DNA from: DSSM01 sp964484125
GTDB lineage: Bacteria; Bacteroidota; Ignavibacteria; Tepidaquicellales; Tepidaquicellaceae
Reading direction: 5' to 3'
NCBI GenBank assembly: GCA_964484125.1
Contig: CAZAEK010000006.1
Span: forward strand, 1-64,000
Length of the DNA stretch: 64,000 nt
Shown here: positions 16,134-23,987 of the stretch, piece by piece
Numbering within the stretch: position 1 is the stretch's first letter
Layout of the letters: every line of letters begins with the position of its first letter
Program-made: the position numbers and the translations under genes
Notes under the pieces: generated by a model
Told to the model about the DNA's origin: nothing
Database searches by the model: none
What the model saw: only the letters and a program-made list of their open reading frames with translations

Positions 16134-17285
16134 TTAAAAATTTCTTAACTCTTTTACTCCCTCGATGAGTCTTTTAATTAAAAAATTAACTTCATCTCCG
16201 GTTGTGAATCTTCCTATACTTATTCTGATGGATGAGTTTATTGTATCTTTATCTCTTCCTAAACTCCTTAACACGAAAGACGGCTCTAAAGTTTCTGAAC
16301 TGCATGCACTACCAGTTGAAATTGCAAATTCCGGAAATTTACTTATTAGCATTTGCGATGAAATACCTCTGAAATAAACATTAATATTATTTGGCAGTCT
16401 TATTTTAGGATGCCCGTTTAAACCGGAATCTGCGCACTGATAAATAATATTGTTTATAATTCTGTCTCTCATTACTGTCTGTGTTTCAAATTCTTCAAAC
16501 ATATTTTCCCTGCATAGTTCTGCCGCTTTCCCAAATCCTGCAATAGACGGCACATCAAGTGTTCCGCTTCTAAGACCACTTTCCTGCATACCTCCGTGAA
16601 TTTGTGCCGTTAATTTTATTTTTTTTGTACCCTTCTTTATGTATAATGCACCAATTCCCTTCGGACCGTAAATCTTATGAGAACCGAAAGCCATTAAGTC
16701 AATGCCGAGTAATTTTACATCAATAGGGATTTTACCTACTGCCTGTGCAGCATCGCTGAAAAATGGTATATTATACTCATTGCATATCATTCCGATTTCT
16801 CCAACCGGTTCTATAGTTCCAATTTCATTATTAGCTGTCATTACTGATACCAATACTGTGTTTTCGTCAATAGCTTCTTTTACTTCATCCGGTGAAATTA
16901 ATCCGTATTGATCTGTTTTCAGGTAATAAATTTCAATACCGAATTTTTTCAAATATTCTAATACATTTAAAACTGCTTTGTGTTCAATAGGGGAGGAAAT
17001 AATTTTTATTTTATTAAGAGAAGAACTTTCAACAATACCTTTAATTGCAAGGTTACATGCTTCAGTAGTACTCCCCGTAAAAAAAATTTCATCGCTCCCT
17101 GCATTAATTAAATCAGCAATTTGTTTCCTTGCAATTTCAACAGCTGCAGAAGCTTCTCTCCCAAAAGTGTGAGAGTTGCTTGAAGCGTTACCGAATTTAT
17201 CAGTAAGATATGGTAACATTGCATCCAGAACTCTACTGTCAACCGGAGTAGTTGAGTTATAGTCAAAATAAACCGGGAATTTCAT
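16134..17285 (-). CDS. iscS: Cysteine desulfurase (NifS/IscS family)
   Basis: A PLP enzyme that takes sulfur from cysteine for Fe-S cluster and thio-cofactor synthesis. The 383-residue protein begins VYFDYNSTTPVDSRVLDAML and has the NEIGTIEPVGEIG motif, the PLP lysine in FGSHKIYGPKGIGALYI and the sulfur-accepting Cys in STGSACSSETLEPSFVL. That is the class I (NifS/IscS) loop, not the SufS form. It is the first gene of a pair with the ErpA-like carrier. A ferredoxin with its own terminator lies upstream on the same strand. Confidence 0.93.
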   Translation of the reverse strand: MKFPVYFDYNSTTPVDSRVLDAMLPYLTDKFGNASSNSHTFGREASAAVEIARKQIADLINAGSDEIFFTGSTTEACNLAIKGIVESSSLNKIKIISSPIEHKAVLNVLEYLKKFGIEIYYLKTDQYGLISPDEVKEAIDENTVLVSVMTANNEIGTIEPVGEIGMICNEYNIPFFSDAAQAVGKIPIDVKLLGIDLMAFGSHKIYGPKGIGALYIKKGTKKIKLTAQIHGGMQESGLRSGTLDVPSIAGFGKAAELCRENMFEEFETQTVMRDRIINNIIYQCADSGLNGHPKIRLPNNINVYFRGISSQMLISKFPEFAISTGSACSSETLEPSFVLRSLGRDKDTINSSIRISIGRFTTGDEVNFLIKRLIEGVKELRNF

Positions 17286-17360
17286 CTGAATATTTTCATT
17301 TATTACAAAATGTCATAAAATATAAAACAACTTGAAAGTGTTGAAAATTCAAAACACGAA

Positions 17361-17386
17361 AAAAAAACCCGGATTAAAACCGGGTT
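17361..17386 (-). terminator. Rho-independent terminator after the ferredoxin gene
   Basis: Perfect inverted repeat AACCCGG (17366-17372) and CCGGGTT (17380-17386) with a seven-base loop. On the minus strand it is followed by nine T residues, and it lies 28 bases past the ferredoxin stop at 17414. Confidence 0.88.
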
Positions 17387-17413
17387 ATTGAAATCTGAAA
17401 CTGAATTTATTTT

Positions 17414-17713
17414 TTATCTGCCGAGCTCATCGAGCTTTTCTTTCTTTGCCATCAATTCTTCTTTTGTTTCCTGATGATCAGGATCCATAATAATAGCTTC
17501 TGTAGGACATGCAGGAATGCATTGCGGTTCATCGTGGAATCCCACGCATTCGGTACATTTGTCAGGTACAATGTAGGTATGGTCCATTGATATTGGATCA
17601 TGCTCTTCGCCACCGAGAACCCAGGGTGCTCCGGCTTCATATATTGCATTATTAGGGCATTCTGCTTCGCAGGCTCCACAAGCAATACATTCATCTGTGA
17701 TTTTTACTGCCAA
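17414..17713 (-). CDS. 2x[4Fe-4S] ferredoxin, YfhL-like
   Basis: A 99-residue cytoplasmic electron carrier. The first cluster motif is CIACGACEAECP (C9-X2-C-X2-C-X3-C). The second is CTECVGFHDEPQCIPACP with the long C-X2-C-X8-C-X3-C spacing typical of YfhL/Alvin-type ferredoxins. The C-terminal 25 residues are charged and helical. Start is TTG at 17713 with Shine-Dalgarno AAAGGAG nine bases upstream. A terminator follows, so it is probably monocistronic and well expressed. Possible partners are radical SAM enzymes or oxidoreductases; none is specified by context. Confidence 0.92.
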   Translation of the reverse strand: MAVKITDECIACGACEAECPNNAIYEAGAPWVLGGEEHDPISMDHTYIVPDKCTECVGFHDEPQCIPACPTEAIIMDPDHQETKEELMAKKEKLDELGR

Positions 17714-17866
17714 TTTATATCTCCTTTATAAAGTTAATTTTGACATTCGAACAAAATTAACAGAAATTCTCTAAATATTGAATACAAAAAGTGAGTAATA
17801 TATATTTACTTGTAAATTTAATTTTATACTTATAATTTGAATAAACTTAAAATAAACCCAAAACAA

Positions 17867-18967
17867 ATGAAAAACATATTTATCTTCGCTATCTCTGCAC
17901 TGCTTATTAGTACAGCAGCATTTTCTCAAACAGAGATAAACTCCAATGGTATCATAAAATATTTTAACCTTGAAGGCGGATTTTATGGAATTGTTACTGA
18001 TGATAATACAGGATATCTGCCAATGAATCTTCAGAATGAATTCAAGGTTGATGGATTAAGAGTCGCATTTTCTGGAAAAACTGTTGAAGATGTAATGACA
18101 ACACAGCAGTGGGGGATAGTAATACAGTTAAATAATATTACTCAGATAGTTGATAAACCTGAGATTGGATTCGAAGTTCATGAATGGGGAGTGATGGTAG
18201 GTTGTCCTGAAGATGATAATTATTTCCTGACATCAAGACCAGAAAAAATAACGGAAATGATTGTAAAAGAGCCGGTTTTATATTTTCATTCTAAAGATAA
18301 AAATCCTTTTTCACTGCGGGTGAAATTTTTAAACGGAAAGCAAATCCTGAATTACCCTGAAGCTGAAATTGAGAATGATGAAATCTACTGGAAGAAAGTT
18401 TCTTTTGATAATGAGCGGATTGAATTAAAGTCAAAAAGTCCTGAAAAACCGCGGGAATTTGTACCGCTTTCATCAATAATGGGCATACTTAATGATGTAG
18501 ATGCAGATTTAATTGAATATAACGGAACTAAAACGAGATTTCTTTTTTATGAAGGAGAAATTAAACTCAGTAATAAAGTTACGGCAACATTTGATAATGA
18601 AAAAAATGAAGTGATTTTTAAGAATGAAGGAGATTATAAAGTTTGTAACCTTGTATATGTGAATCGTAATAACCTTTTTTATCTTAAAGAATTAAATCCT
18701 TTTGAAGAAGGATTAGGTCAGATGAAAAAAAGAAGCGATAATATCTTTATTTCTGATTTGGTTAATCTTGGATTTACTATACGTGAGGCGATTTCTTTCT
18801 GGGAGCTGTGGCAGAAATCGTTTTATGATTTCCCCGGATTTGAGTATAATGAAAATCTGATTTACAGAATCTCTGATGAATTTTATGAAAAAAATGTTTC
18901 ACTTACATTTGATCCGTTGCCAAAGAAACTGACGAGAGCAATCTATGTTTTAATTCATAAGAAATAG
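17867..18967 (+). CDS. Secreted protein of unknown function
   Basis: From ATG 17867 the protein is 366 residues with a clear signal peptide (MKNIFIFAISALLISTAAFS, cut before Q). An upstream in-frame TTG at 17837 would add ten residues before the signal and is less likely. The mature protein is rich in beta strands, for example GIIKYFNLEGGFYGIVTDDN and EIGFEVHEWGVMVGCPEDDN. I recognise no family and see no sorting domain. The MFS transporter gene follows at once; its reading frame opens within the last codons of this gene. Confidence 0.65.
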   Translation: MKNIFIFAISALLISTAAFSQTEINSNGIIKYFNLEGGFYGIVTDDNTGYLPMNLQNEFKVDGLRVAFSGKTVEDVMTTQQWGIVIQLNNITQIVDKPEIGFEVHEWGVMVGCPEDDNYFLTSRPEKITEMIVKEPVLYFHSKDKNPFSLRVKFLNGKQILNYPEAEIENDEIYWKKVSFDNERIELKSKSPEKPREFVPLSSIMGILNDVDADLIEYNGTKTRFLFYEGEIKLSNKVTATFDNEKNEVIFKNEGDYKVCNLVYVNRNNLFYLKELNPFEEGLGQMKKRSDNIFISDLVNLGFTIREAISFWELWQKSFYDFPGFEYNENLIYRISDEFYEKNVSLTFDPLPKKLTRAIYVLIHKK

Positions 18968-20148
18968 ACAAAAAAAAAAAAATATCAAAAACTGTCTGGC
19001 TACTGAGCTTAGTCAGTCTGTTTACGGATATTGGCAGTGAAATGCTGTATCCTGTAATGCCTGTTTATCTTAAAACTATTGGCTTCTCTGCTTTATTAAT
19101 TGGAATACTTGAAGGTCTCGCCGAAGCAACGGCAGGATTAAGCAAAGGGTATTTTGGTAATCTATCCGACAGACTCGGCAAAAGAGTTATATTTGTCAGA
19201 CTCGGTTATTTTTTAAGCGCTCTCTCAAAACCAATGCTTGCCTTATTTTCATTTCCTTTATGGATATTTATTGCGCGTACAACGGACAGGTTTGGAAAAG
19301 GTTTAAGAACATCTTCGCGGGATGCTTTACTTTCTGATGAGTCAATACCTGAAACAAAAGGAAGAGTATTTGGTCTTCACAGAGCTATGGATACAGCAGG
19401 AGCAATGCTCGGTCCCGTTTTAGCACTCCTTTTCATGCTTTATTTCCCCGGAAATTATAAAATCCTTTTTCTTTTTGCTTTTGTTCCGGGATTTATTGGA
19501 GTGATTTTTACTTTTCTAATAAAAGAAAAAGTTATTAATCCAGATCCGGGAATTAAATCAAAAAATATCTTTTCGTTTCTTTCTTACTGGAAAATTGCTT
19601 CCTCTGATTATAAAAAATTGGTTGTTGGTTTGCTATTCTTTTCTCTTATCAATAGTTCAGATATATTTCTTCTGTTAATGATTAAGCACATCGGTTATTC
19701 AGCCAATGAAGTAATAGGTGCATACATATTTTATAATTTTGTCTATGCAATTTTTTCATATCCTGCTGGCATAATAGCGGATAAATTGGGTCTGAAAAAT
19801 GTTTTTATATCAGGTCTGGCTATCTTTGCACTTGTATATGGCGGAATGGCTCTTCAACCTTCTCTTTCTTTAATTATCTTTTTGTTTTTTCTATATGGTA
19901 TTTATGCTGCCGCAACGGAAAGCATTGCAAAAGCCTGGATTACAAATATATCCGATAAAAAAGATACAGCAACTGCAATTGGTTTCTATACCGGTCTAAG
20001 CAGTGTGTTCACATTGCTTGCAAGTGTTGTTGCGGGAGGTATCTGGAGTGCCTTAAATCCTTCAGTAACGTTTTTTGTTTCTTCGGCTGGGGCAGTGTTG
20101 CTTATAATTTATTTTAATTTAGTCTTTATTATGAAAAAAAGTAAATAA
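18964..20148 (+). CDS. Major facilitator superfamily transporter; start codon unclear
   Basis: The first ATG in frame is 19042, but the frame codes upstream for KTVWLLSLVSLFTDIGSEML, which supplies most of the first membrane helix and resembles the usual 'SLVSLFTDxxSEMLYPVLP' opening of this MFS subgroup. Translation must therefore begin upstream of 19042. Between the in-frame stop at 18958 and that point there is no ATG, GTG or TTG, only ATA at 18964, two CTG codons (19003, 19018) and a run of 13 A (18970-18982). I place the start provisionally at 18964. The protein has about 12 helices and the MFS loop GNLSDRLGKR. Substrate unknown. Confidence 0.82.
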   Translation: MDKKKKISKTVWLLSLVSLFTDIGSEMLYPVMPVYLKTIGFSALLIGILEGLAEATAGLSKGYFGNLSDRLGKRVIFVRLGYFLSALSKPMLALFSFPLWIFIARTTDRFGKGLRTSSRDALLSDESIPETKGRVFGLHRAMDTAGAMLGPVLALLFMLYFPGNYKILFLFAFVPGFIGVIFTFLIKEKVINPDPGIKSKNIFSFLSYWKIASSDYKKLVVGLLFFSLINSSDIFLLLMIKHIGYSANEVIGAYIFYNFVYAIFSYPAGIIADKLGLKNVFISGLAIFALVYGGMALQPSLSLIIFLFFLYGIYAAATESIAKAWITNISDKKDTATAIGFYTGLSSVFTLLASVVAGGIWSALNPSVTFFVSSAGAVLLIIYFNLVFIMKKSK

Positions 20149-20183
20149 AAAACCGTAACGAAAAAAAAATCATTACGGTTTTT
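20148..20183. terminator. Bidirectional terminator between MFS gene and tRNA-Glu
   Basis: Perfect 11-bp inverted repeat AAAAACCGTAA (20148-20158) and TTACGGTTTTT (20173-20183) around an A-rich loop. It lies directly after the plus-strand MFS stop and five bases beyond the 3' end of the minus-strand tRNA, with T runs in both directions. Confidence 0.85.
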
Positions 20184-20188
20184 ATTGC

Positions 20189-20259
20189 GCTCCCAACGGG
20201 ATTCGAACCCGTGTCTTCACTGTGAAAGAGTGATGACCTAACCCCTAGTCGATGGGAGC
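20189..20259 (-). tRNA. tRNA-Glu (anticodon UUC)
   Basis: On the minus strand the acceptor stem GCTCCCA pairs with TGGGAGC. The anticodon stem-loop is TCACT-CTTTCAC-AGTGA with anticodon TTC, and the T arm is ACGGG-TTCGAAT-CCCGT. Length is 71 bases. The 3' CCA is not encoded (the next bases are GCA). Confidence 0.95.
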
Positions 20260-20317
20260 GGGATATTTCAAATTTTACAGAACTACAAATATAATCAAAT
20301 TAATATTTCTTTTCAAC

Positions 20318-20680
20318 TTATTTAGCTGGTCGCATCTGAAAAATGAAATAAGTCGCAGTATCAAGTGTCCTTATATATACATTTTGTTGCTTTGTTATGT
20401 ATCCAGGGTATTCAATTACTGCAGTAATTGAACCACCACTCGTTCCGAACCGTAATCCTCCGATTTTAAAATATCCGGTTGAATCAGTATAAACTGAGGT
20501 TGATACTGGTATTGTATAAACCAATGCACCCCAGAGCGGAACTCCGGAATTTGAATCAACTACTCTCCCCGATAATCTCCCTATGTATTCTGTCTGTCTT
20601 ATATTTTCGCAACCGATAAGGTATGCAAAAACAGAAGTTGCTATAATTATAGCAACGACAGGAAGGAGTTTCTTAATCAT
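20318..20680 (-). CDS. Small lipoprotein with carboxypeptidase-regulatory-like domain
   Basis: A 120-residue protein with a lipoprotein signal (IIIATSVFAYLIGCENI, Cys at about 24). It carries one carboxypeptidase-regulatory/PEGA-like beta-sandwich: LSGRVVDSNSGVPLWGALVY, then TDSTGYFKIGGLRFGTSGG and a VIEYPGYITKQQNVYI strand. Such domains occur in surface proteins of Bacteroidota-group bacteria, usually as part of larger proteins; here it stands alone. Role unknown. It lies between the tRNA and an MFS gene on the same strand, with a 36-base gap to the latter. Confidence 0.7.
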   Translation of the reverse strand: MIKKLLPVVAIIIATSVFAYLIGCENIRQTEYIGRLSGRVVDSNSGVPLWGALVYTIPVSTSVYTDSTGYFKIGGLRFGTSGGSITAVIEYPGYITKQQNVYIRTLDTATYFIFQMRPAK

Positions 20681-20716
20681 AATTTATTGTTTGAAAAATA
20701 ATTTAATTTTAAAAAT

Positions 20717-22120
20717 TTATTTTTTAATATTCGGTAACTGCAATCCATATCCTTTCTTTTTATCTTCAAGCTTAAGCAGGAATGCAAAAAGCAGGGCGGA
20801 AATTCCGAAAGACATAAATAAAATCATAGGAATTGTATAGTTGTAAGATGTTACTTCCTGTCCGTCAACAACTGACGTACCGGTAACACAATATGTATCA
20901 AGAACCCATCCGATTAAAGCCGGCACAAACATCAGAGCCCATGCATTTTGTACCCAGAAGATTAAAGCATAGGCAGTACCAAGTTGCCTTTCAGGTATAA
21001 TCTTCGGAACTGATGGCCACATAGCAGAGGGTACAAGTGAAAATCCTATTCCGAGAATAATCATCAGAATAATAGCTATGATCCAGCTGTTTAAAATCGG
21101 AACTGCAAATAAGAGGTGAACTAAAATAATTAGTAATGAACCAATCATCATAATTGTTGCACCTTTTCCTTTTCTGTCATACAGATTGCCAAAAACTGGA
21201 GTTAATAAAATCGTACCAAAAGGTAATAAACCGGGAATAATACCGGCAAGATTTTCTTCAACTCCGAATTTATTTACCATAAAATATGTAGCATATTTCA
21301 GGAATGGAAAAACGGCAGAATAGAACAAAGCACAGAGTATTGAAACATACCACCAACCCTTGTTTGTAATGATGCTGAGTATATCTTTAATTTTAAATTC
21401 TTCGTCAGGCGATGTTGTATCTCCGATATCTAAATTTGCTTCCTTGATTGATTTTTCAAGGCGCTTATCATTAAATGTATAAACAAAGAAAGCAAGTAAG
21501 CCAATAACAAGCATTAACAAACATATTAGCAGTGGAGTTGAAACATGACCAAATGCTTTTGCAATAGGAAGTGAAGTTGATAATGCAAGTGCAGTTCCAA
21601 GTCTTGCAATGGAAAGCTGAAGCCCCATAGCAAGAGCAAGTTCATGTCCTTTGAACCATTTAACAATAATTTTTGAAACTGTAATACCGGCAACTTCAAC
21701 ACCAACACCAAAGATTGCATATCCAAGAGCGGCTATCCATACCTGGGCAGGGAATGTCCAGATTAATATATCCCAGCTTTTACCGTCAAGCGAATTAGTT
21801 GAAACCGCCCAGTATTTTAAAGCCGCGCCGGTTACCATAACTGCAGCTGCGGCAAGCCCTGTGAATCTTACTCCCATCTTATCAAGTATAATACCGCCGA
21901 AAATCAGAAAAAATAAAAATACGTTAAACCATCCATAAGCACCGGTAAACCATCCGTAATCAGTTTTATTCCATCCAAGCTCTTTTTGAAGTAACCCGTC
22001 AAGCGGAGCCATAACGTCTGCGAGATAATAACCTGCAAACATCGTAAACGAGACAATCAGTAAAGCAGTCCATCTTGCTGATTTAGAATCGCTTAAAACT
22101 CTTTTTACTGTTTCAGTCAT
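20717..22120 (-). CDS. MFS transporter
   Basis: A 467-residue, ~12-helix major facilitator. Helix 1 reads ALLIVSFTMFAGYYLADVMA and the next loop ELGWNKTDYGWFTGAYGWFN. The helix 2-3 motif is FGGIILDKMGVRFTG (G-x-x-x-D-x-x-G), repeated in the second half as FGNLYDRKGKG. The central loop (about residues 225-245) is charged. The opening is reminiscent of oxalate/formate-antiporter-like or nitrate/hexuronate carriers, but I cannot assign a substrate. It is divergent from the POT transporter at 22322, separated by about 200 bases. Confidence 0.85.
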   Translation of the reverse strand: MTETVKRVLSDSKSARWTALLIVSFTMFAGYYLADVMAPLDGLLQKELGWNKTDYGWFTGAYGWFNVFLFFLIFGGIILDKMGVRFTGLAAAAVMVTGAALKYWAVSTNSLDGKSWDILIWTFPAQVWIAALGYAIFGVGVEVAGITVSKIIVKWFKGHELALAMGLQLSIARLGTALALSTSLPIAKAFGHVSTPLLICLLMLVIGLLAFFVYTFNDKRLEKSIKEANLDIGDTTSPDEEFKIKDILSIITNKGWWYVSILCALFYSAVFPFLKYATYFMVNKFGVEENLAGIIPGLLPFGTILLTPVFGNLYDRKGKGATIMMIGSLLIILVHLLFAVPILNSWIIAIILMIILGIGFSLVPSAMWPSVPKIIPERQLGTAYALIFWVQNAWALMFVPALIGWVLDTYCVTGTSVVDGQEVTSYNYTIPMILFMSFGISALLFAFLLKLEDKKKGYGLQLPNIKK

Positions 22121-22321
22121 TGAATAATATTTTATTTGGCACTGAGCGTGCGTTCAGAATTTATTCAAAGTAAGCATTTTTTAATTTAATATTCAATTTA
22201 AAAAATTATTCGTATTATTAAGAAAGATATTTAATTTGAATAAGTGTATGAATATATTTATATTAAACAGATTTTAGCTTATTTAAATTATTGCTTCTTT
22301 AAAACTTCAAAATTATACTTT

Positions 22322-23962
22322 ATGTTTAAAGGACATCCTAAAGGCTTATTCGTAGCATTCTTCGCAAATATGGGGGAGCGATTCGGATTCTACACAATGA
22401 TGGCAATACTTGTACTTTTTCTGCAGGCAAAATTTGGTCTTGCCGCAGATGATACTGGTATGATTTACAGTATTTTTTATTTTTCTATTTATGCTTTATC
22501 TCTTGTTGGCGGTTTAATTGCAGATAAAACCCAGAATTATAAAGGAACAATTCTGATAGGTATTTTAGTAATGTTTGGCGGTTATTTACTTGTTGCAATA
22601 CCGGGCATGGGACTTGTTTTAACTCTTACAGGTCTTTTTACTATTGCGTTAGGTAACGGTTTATTCAAAGGAAATCTTCAGGCGCTTGTCGGTCAGATGT
22701 ATGATGATCCGAAATACAGTTCGCTCAGAGATTCTGCCTACAGCGTTTTTTATATGGGTATTAATATCGGTGCATTCTTTGCACCAAGTGCTGCTCGCTC
22801 TATCAGAAGCTGGTTTCTGAGCACGCAGGGATTTGCGTATGATTCTGATTTGCCAAAACTTTGTCATCAGTTAATTAATGGTCAGTTAACCGATATGGCA
22901 AAATTTCAGACTCTCGCGAATAAAGTTACAGGAATGAATGTTACAGATGTTACTGCTTTCGCAAATAATTATCTGCAGGCATTTGCAACCGGTTACAATC
23001 TTGCTTTTGGCGTAGCCGCCGCGGCTATGGTAGTTTCATTACTGACCTATGTAATTTTTAAAAAACATCTACCCGACAGAAAAGAACAGGTTAAGAAAGA
23101 TTCAAAGGTTCTTGAAATGCCTAAGGAAGAAGAAAAACAAAGATTAATAGTTCTCGGTCTTGTTTTTCTCGTGGTGATTTTCTTCTGGATGTCATTCCAT
23201 CAGAATGGGTTAACACTTACTTTCTTTGCTAGGGATTATACAGTTAAGGTTGTTGATGCATTTACTTATATGTTCTTTGACTTAAGGGCATTTCTTTCAA
23301 TTATTGCAGCTATACTTGGTATTGTATTTCTTGTTAAAAAAACAAGTACTCCTGCAGTTCGCGGACTTGGTGCTTTAATGCTGATTGTCGGAGGATATTT
23401 GACTTATTATCTTTTTGGAACGTATTCAGATTCCAATCCAATCGAACCGGAAATATTTCAGCAGTTTAATCCCATATTTATAGTATTCCTTACGCCGGTT
23501 GTTGTAGGATTTTTCGGATGGCTGAGGAAAGCCGGTAAAGAACCATCAACTCCAAGGAAAATTGGTATAGGTATGTTTTTAGCTGCAATAGCTTTTGGAT
23601 TCCTTGTGTTTTCTTCAATCGGATTACCTTCACCAAAAAGTCTTGGCGGAGCACCTTCTCCTGAAAGGGTTTCTGCTTACTGGTTAATAGGAACATATCT
23701 GTTGCTGACAGTTGCCGAACTTTTCTTAAGTCCGATGGGACTTTCATTTGTATCAAAGGTAGCACCTCCGCGATTCCAGGGATTGATGCAGGGCGGATGG
23801 CTTGGAGCAACAGCAATTGGTAATCAACTGCTATTTGTAGGAAGTACAATGTGGGTTCTTGTGAATGTATGGCAGGTGTGGGCAATATTTGTAGTATGTT
23901 GTGTTTTATCAGGAGCATTTATATTTTCGGTAATGAAAAAACTGGAAAAAGTAACACAATAA
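22322..23962 (+). CDS. Proton-dependent oligopeptide transporter (POT/PTR family)
   Basis: An H+-coupled di/tripeptide importer of 546 residues. The start at ATG 22322 (MFKGHPKGLFVAFFANMGER) is chosen because it places the POT motif NMGERFGFYTMMAILVLFLQ at the N-terminus. An upstream extension to TTG 22244 would add 26 unlike residues. Other POT landmarks are GGLIADKTQNYKGTILIG, GNGLFKGNLQALVGQMYDD and SAYSVFYMGINIGAFFAPS. It is followed 25 bases later by an OPT-family transporter, suggesting a peptide-uptake unit, with peptidase T further downstream. Confidence 0.92.
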   Translation: MFKGHPKGLFVAFFANMGERFGFYTMMAILVLFLQAKFGLAADDTGMIYSIFYFSIYALSLVGGLIADKTQNYKGTILIGILVMFGGYLLVAIPGMGLVLTLTGLFTIALGNGLFKGNLQALVGQMYDDPKYSSLRDSAYSVFYMGINIGAFFAPSAARSIRSWFLSTQGFAYDSDLPKLCHQLINGQLTDMAKFQTLANKVTGMNVTDVTAFANNYLQAFATGYNLAFGVAAAAMVVSLLTYVIFKKHLPDRKEQVKKDSKVLEMPKEEEKQRLIVLGLVFLVVIFFWMSFHQNGLTLTFFARDYTVKVVDAFTYMFFDLRAFLSIIAAILGIVFLVKKTSTPAVRGLGALMLIVGGYLTYYLFGTYSDSNPIEPEIFQQFNPIFIVFLTPVVVGFFGWLRKAGKEPSTPRKIGIGMFLAAIAFGFLVFSSIGLPSPKSLGGAPSPERVSAYWLIGTYLLLTVAELFLSPMGLSFVSKVAPPRFQGLMQGGWLGATAIGNQLLFVGSTMWVLVNVWQVWAIFVVCCVLSGAFIFSVMKKLEKVTQ

Positions 23963-23987
23963 TTTTATAAACTTAAATTAACAGCTT

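Noticed and set aside
17714..17866. Extra gene or RNA between the ferredoxin and the secreted protein
   Set aside because: AT-rich divergent promoter region only, with no stem-loop or coding signal.
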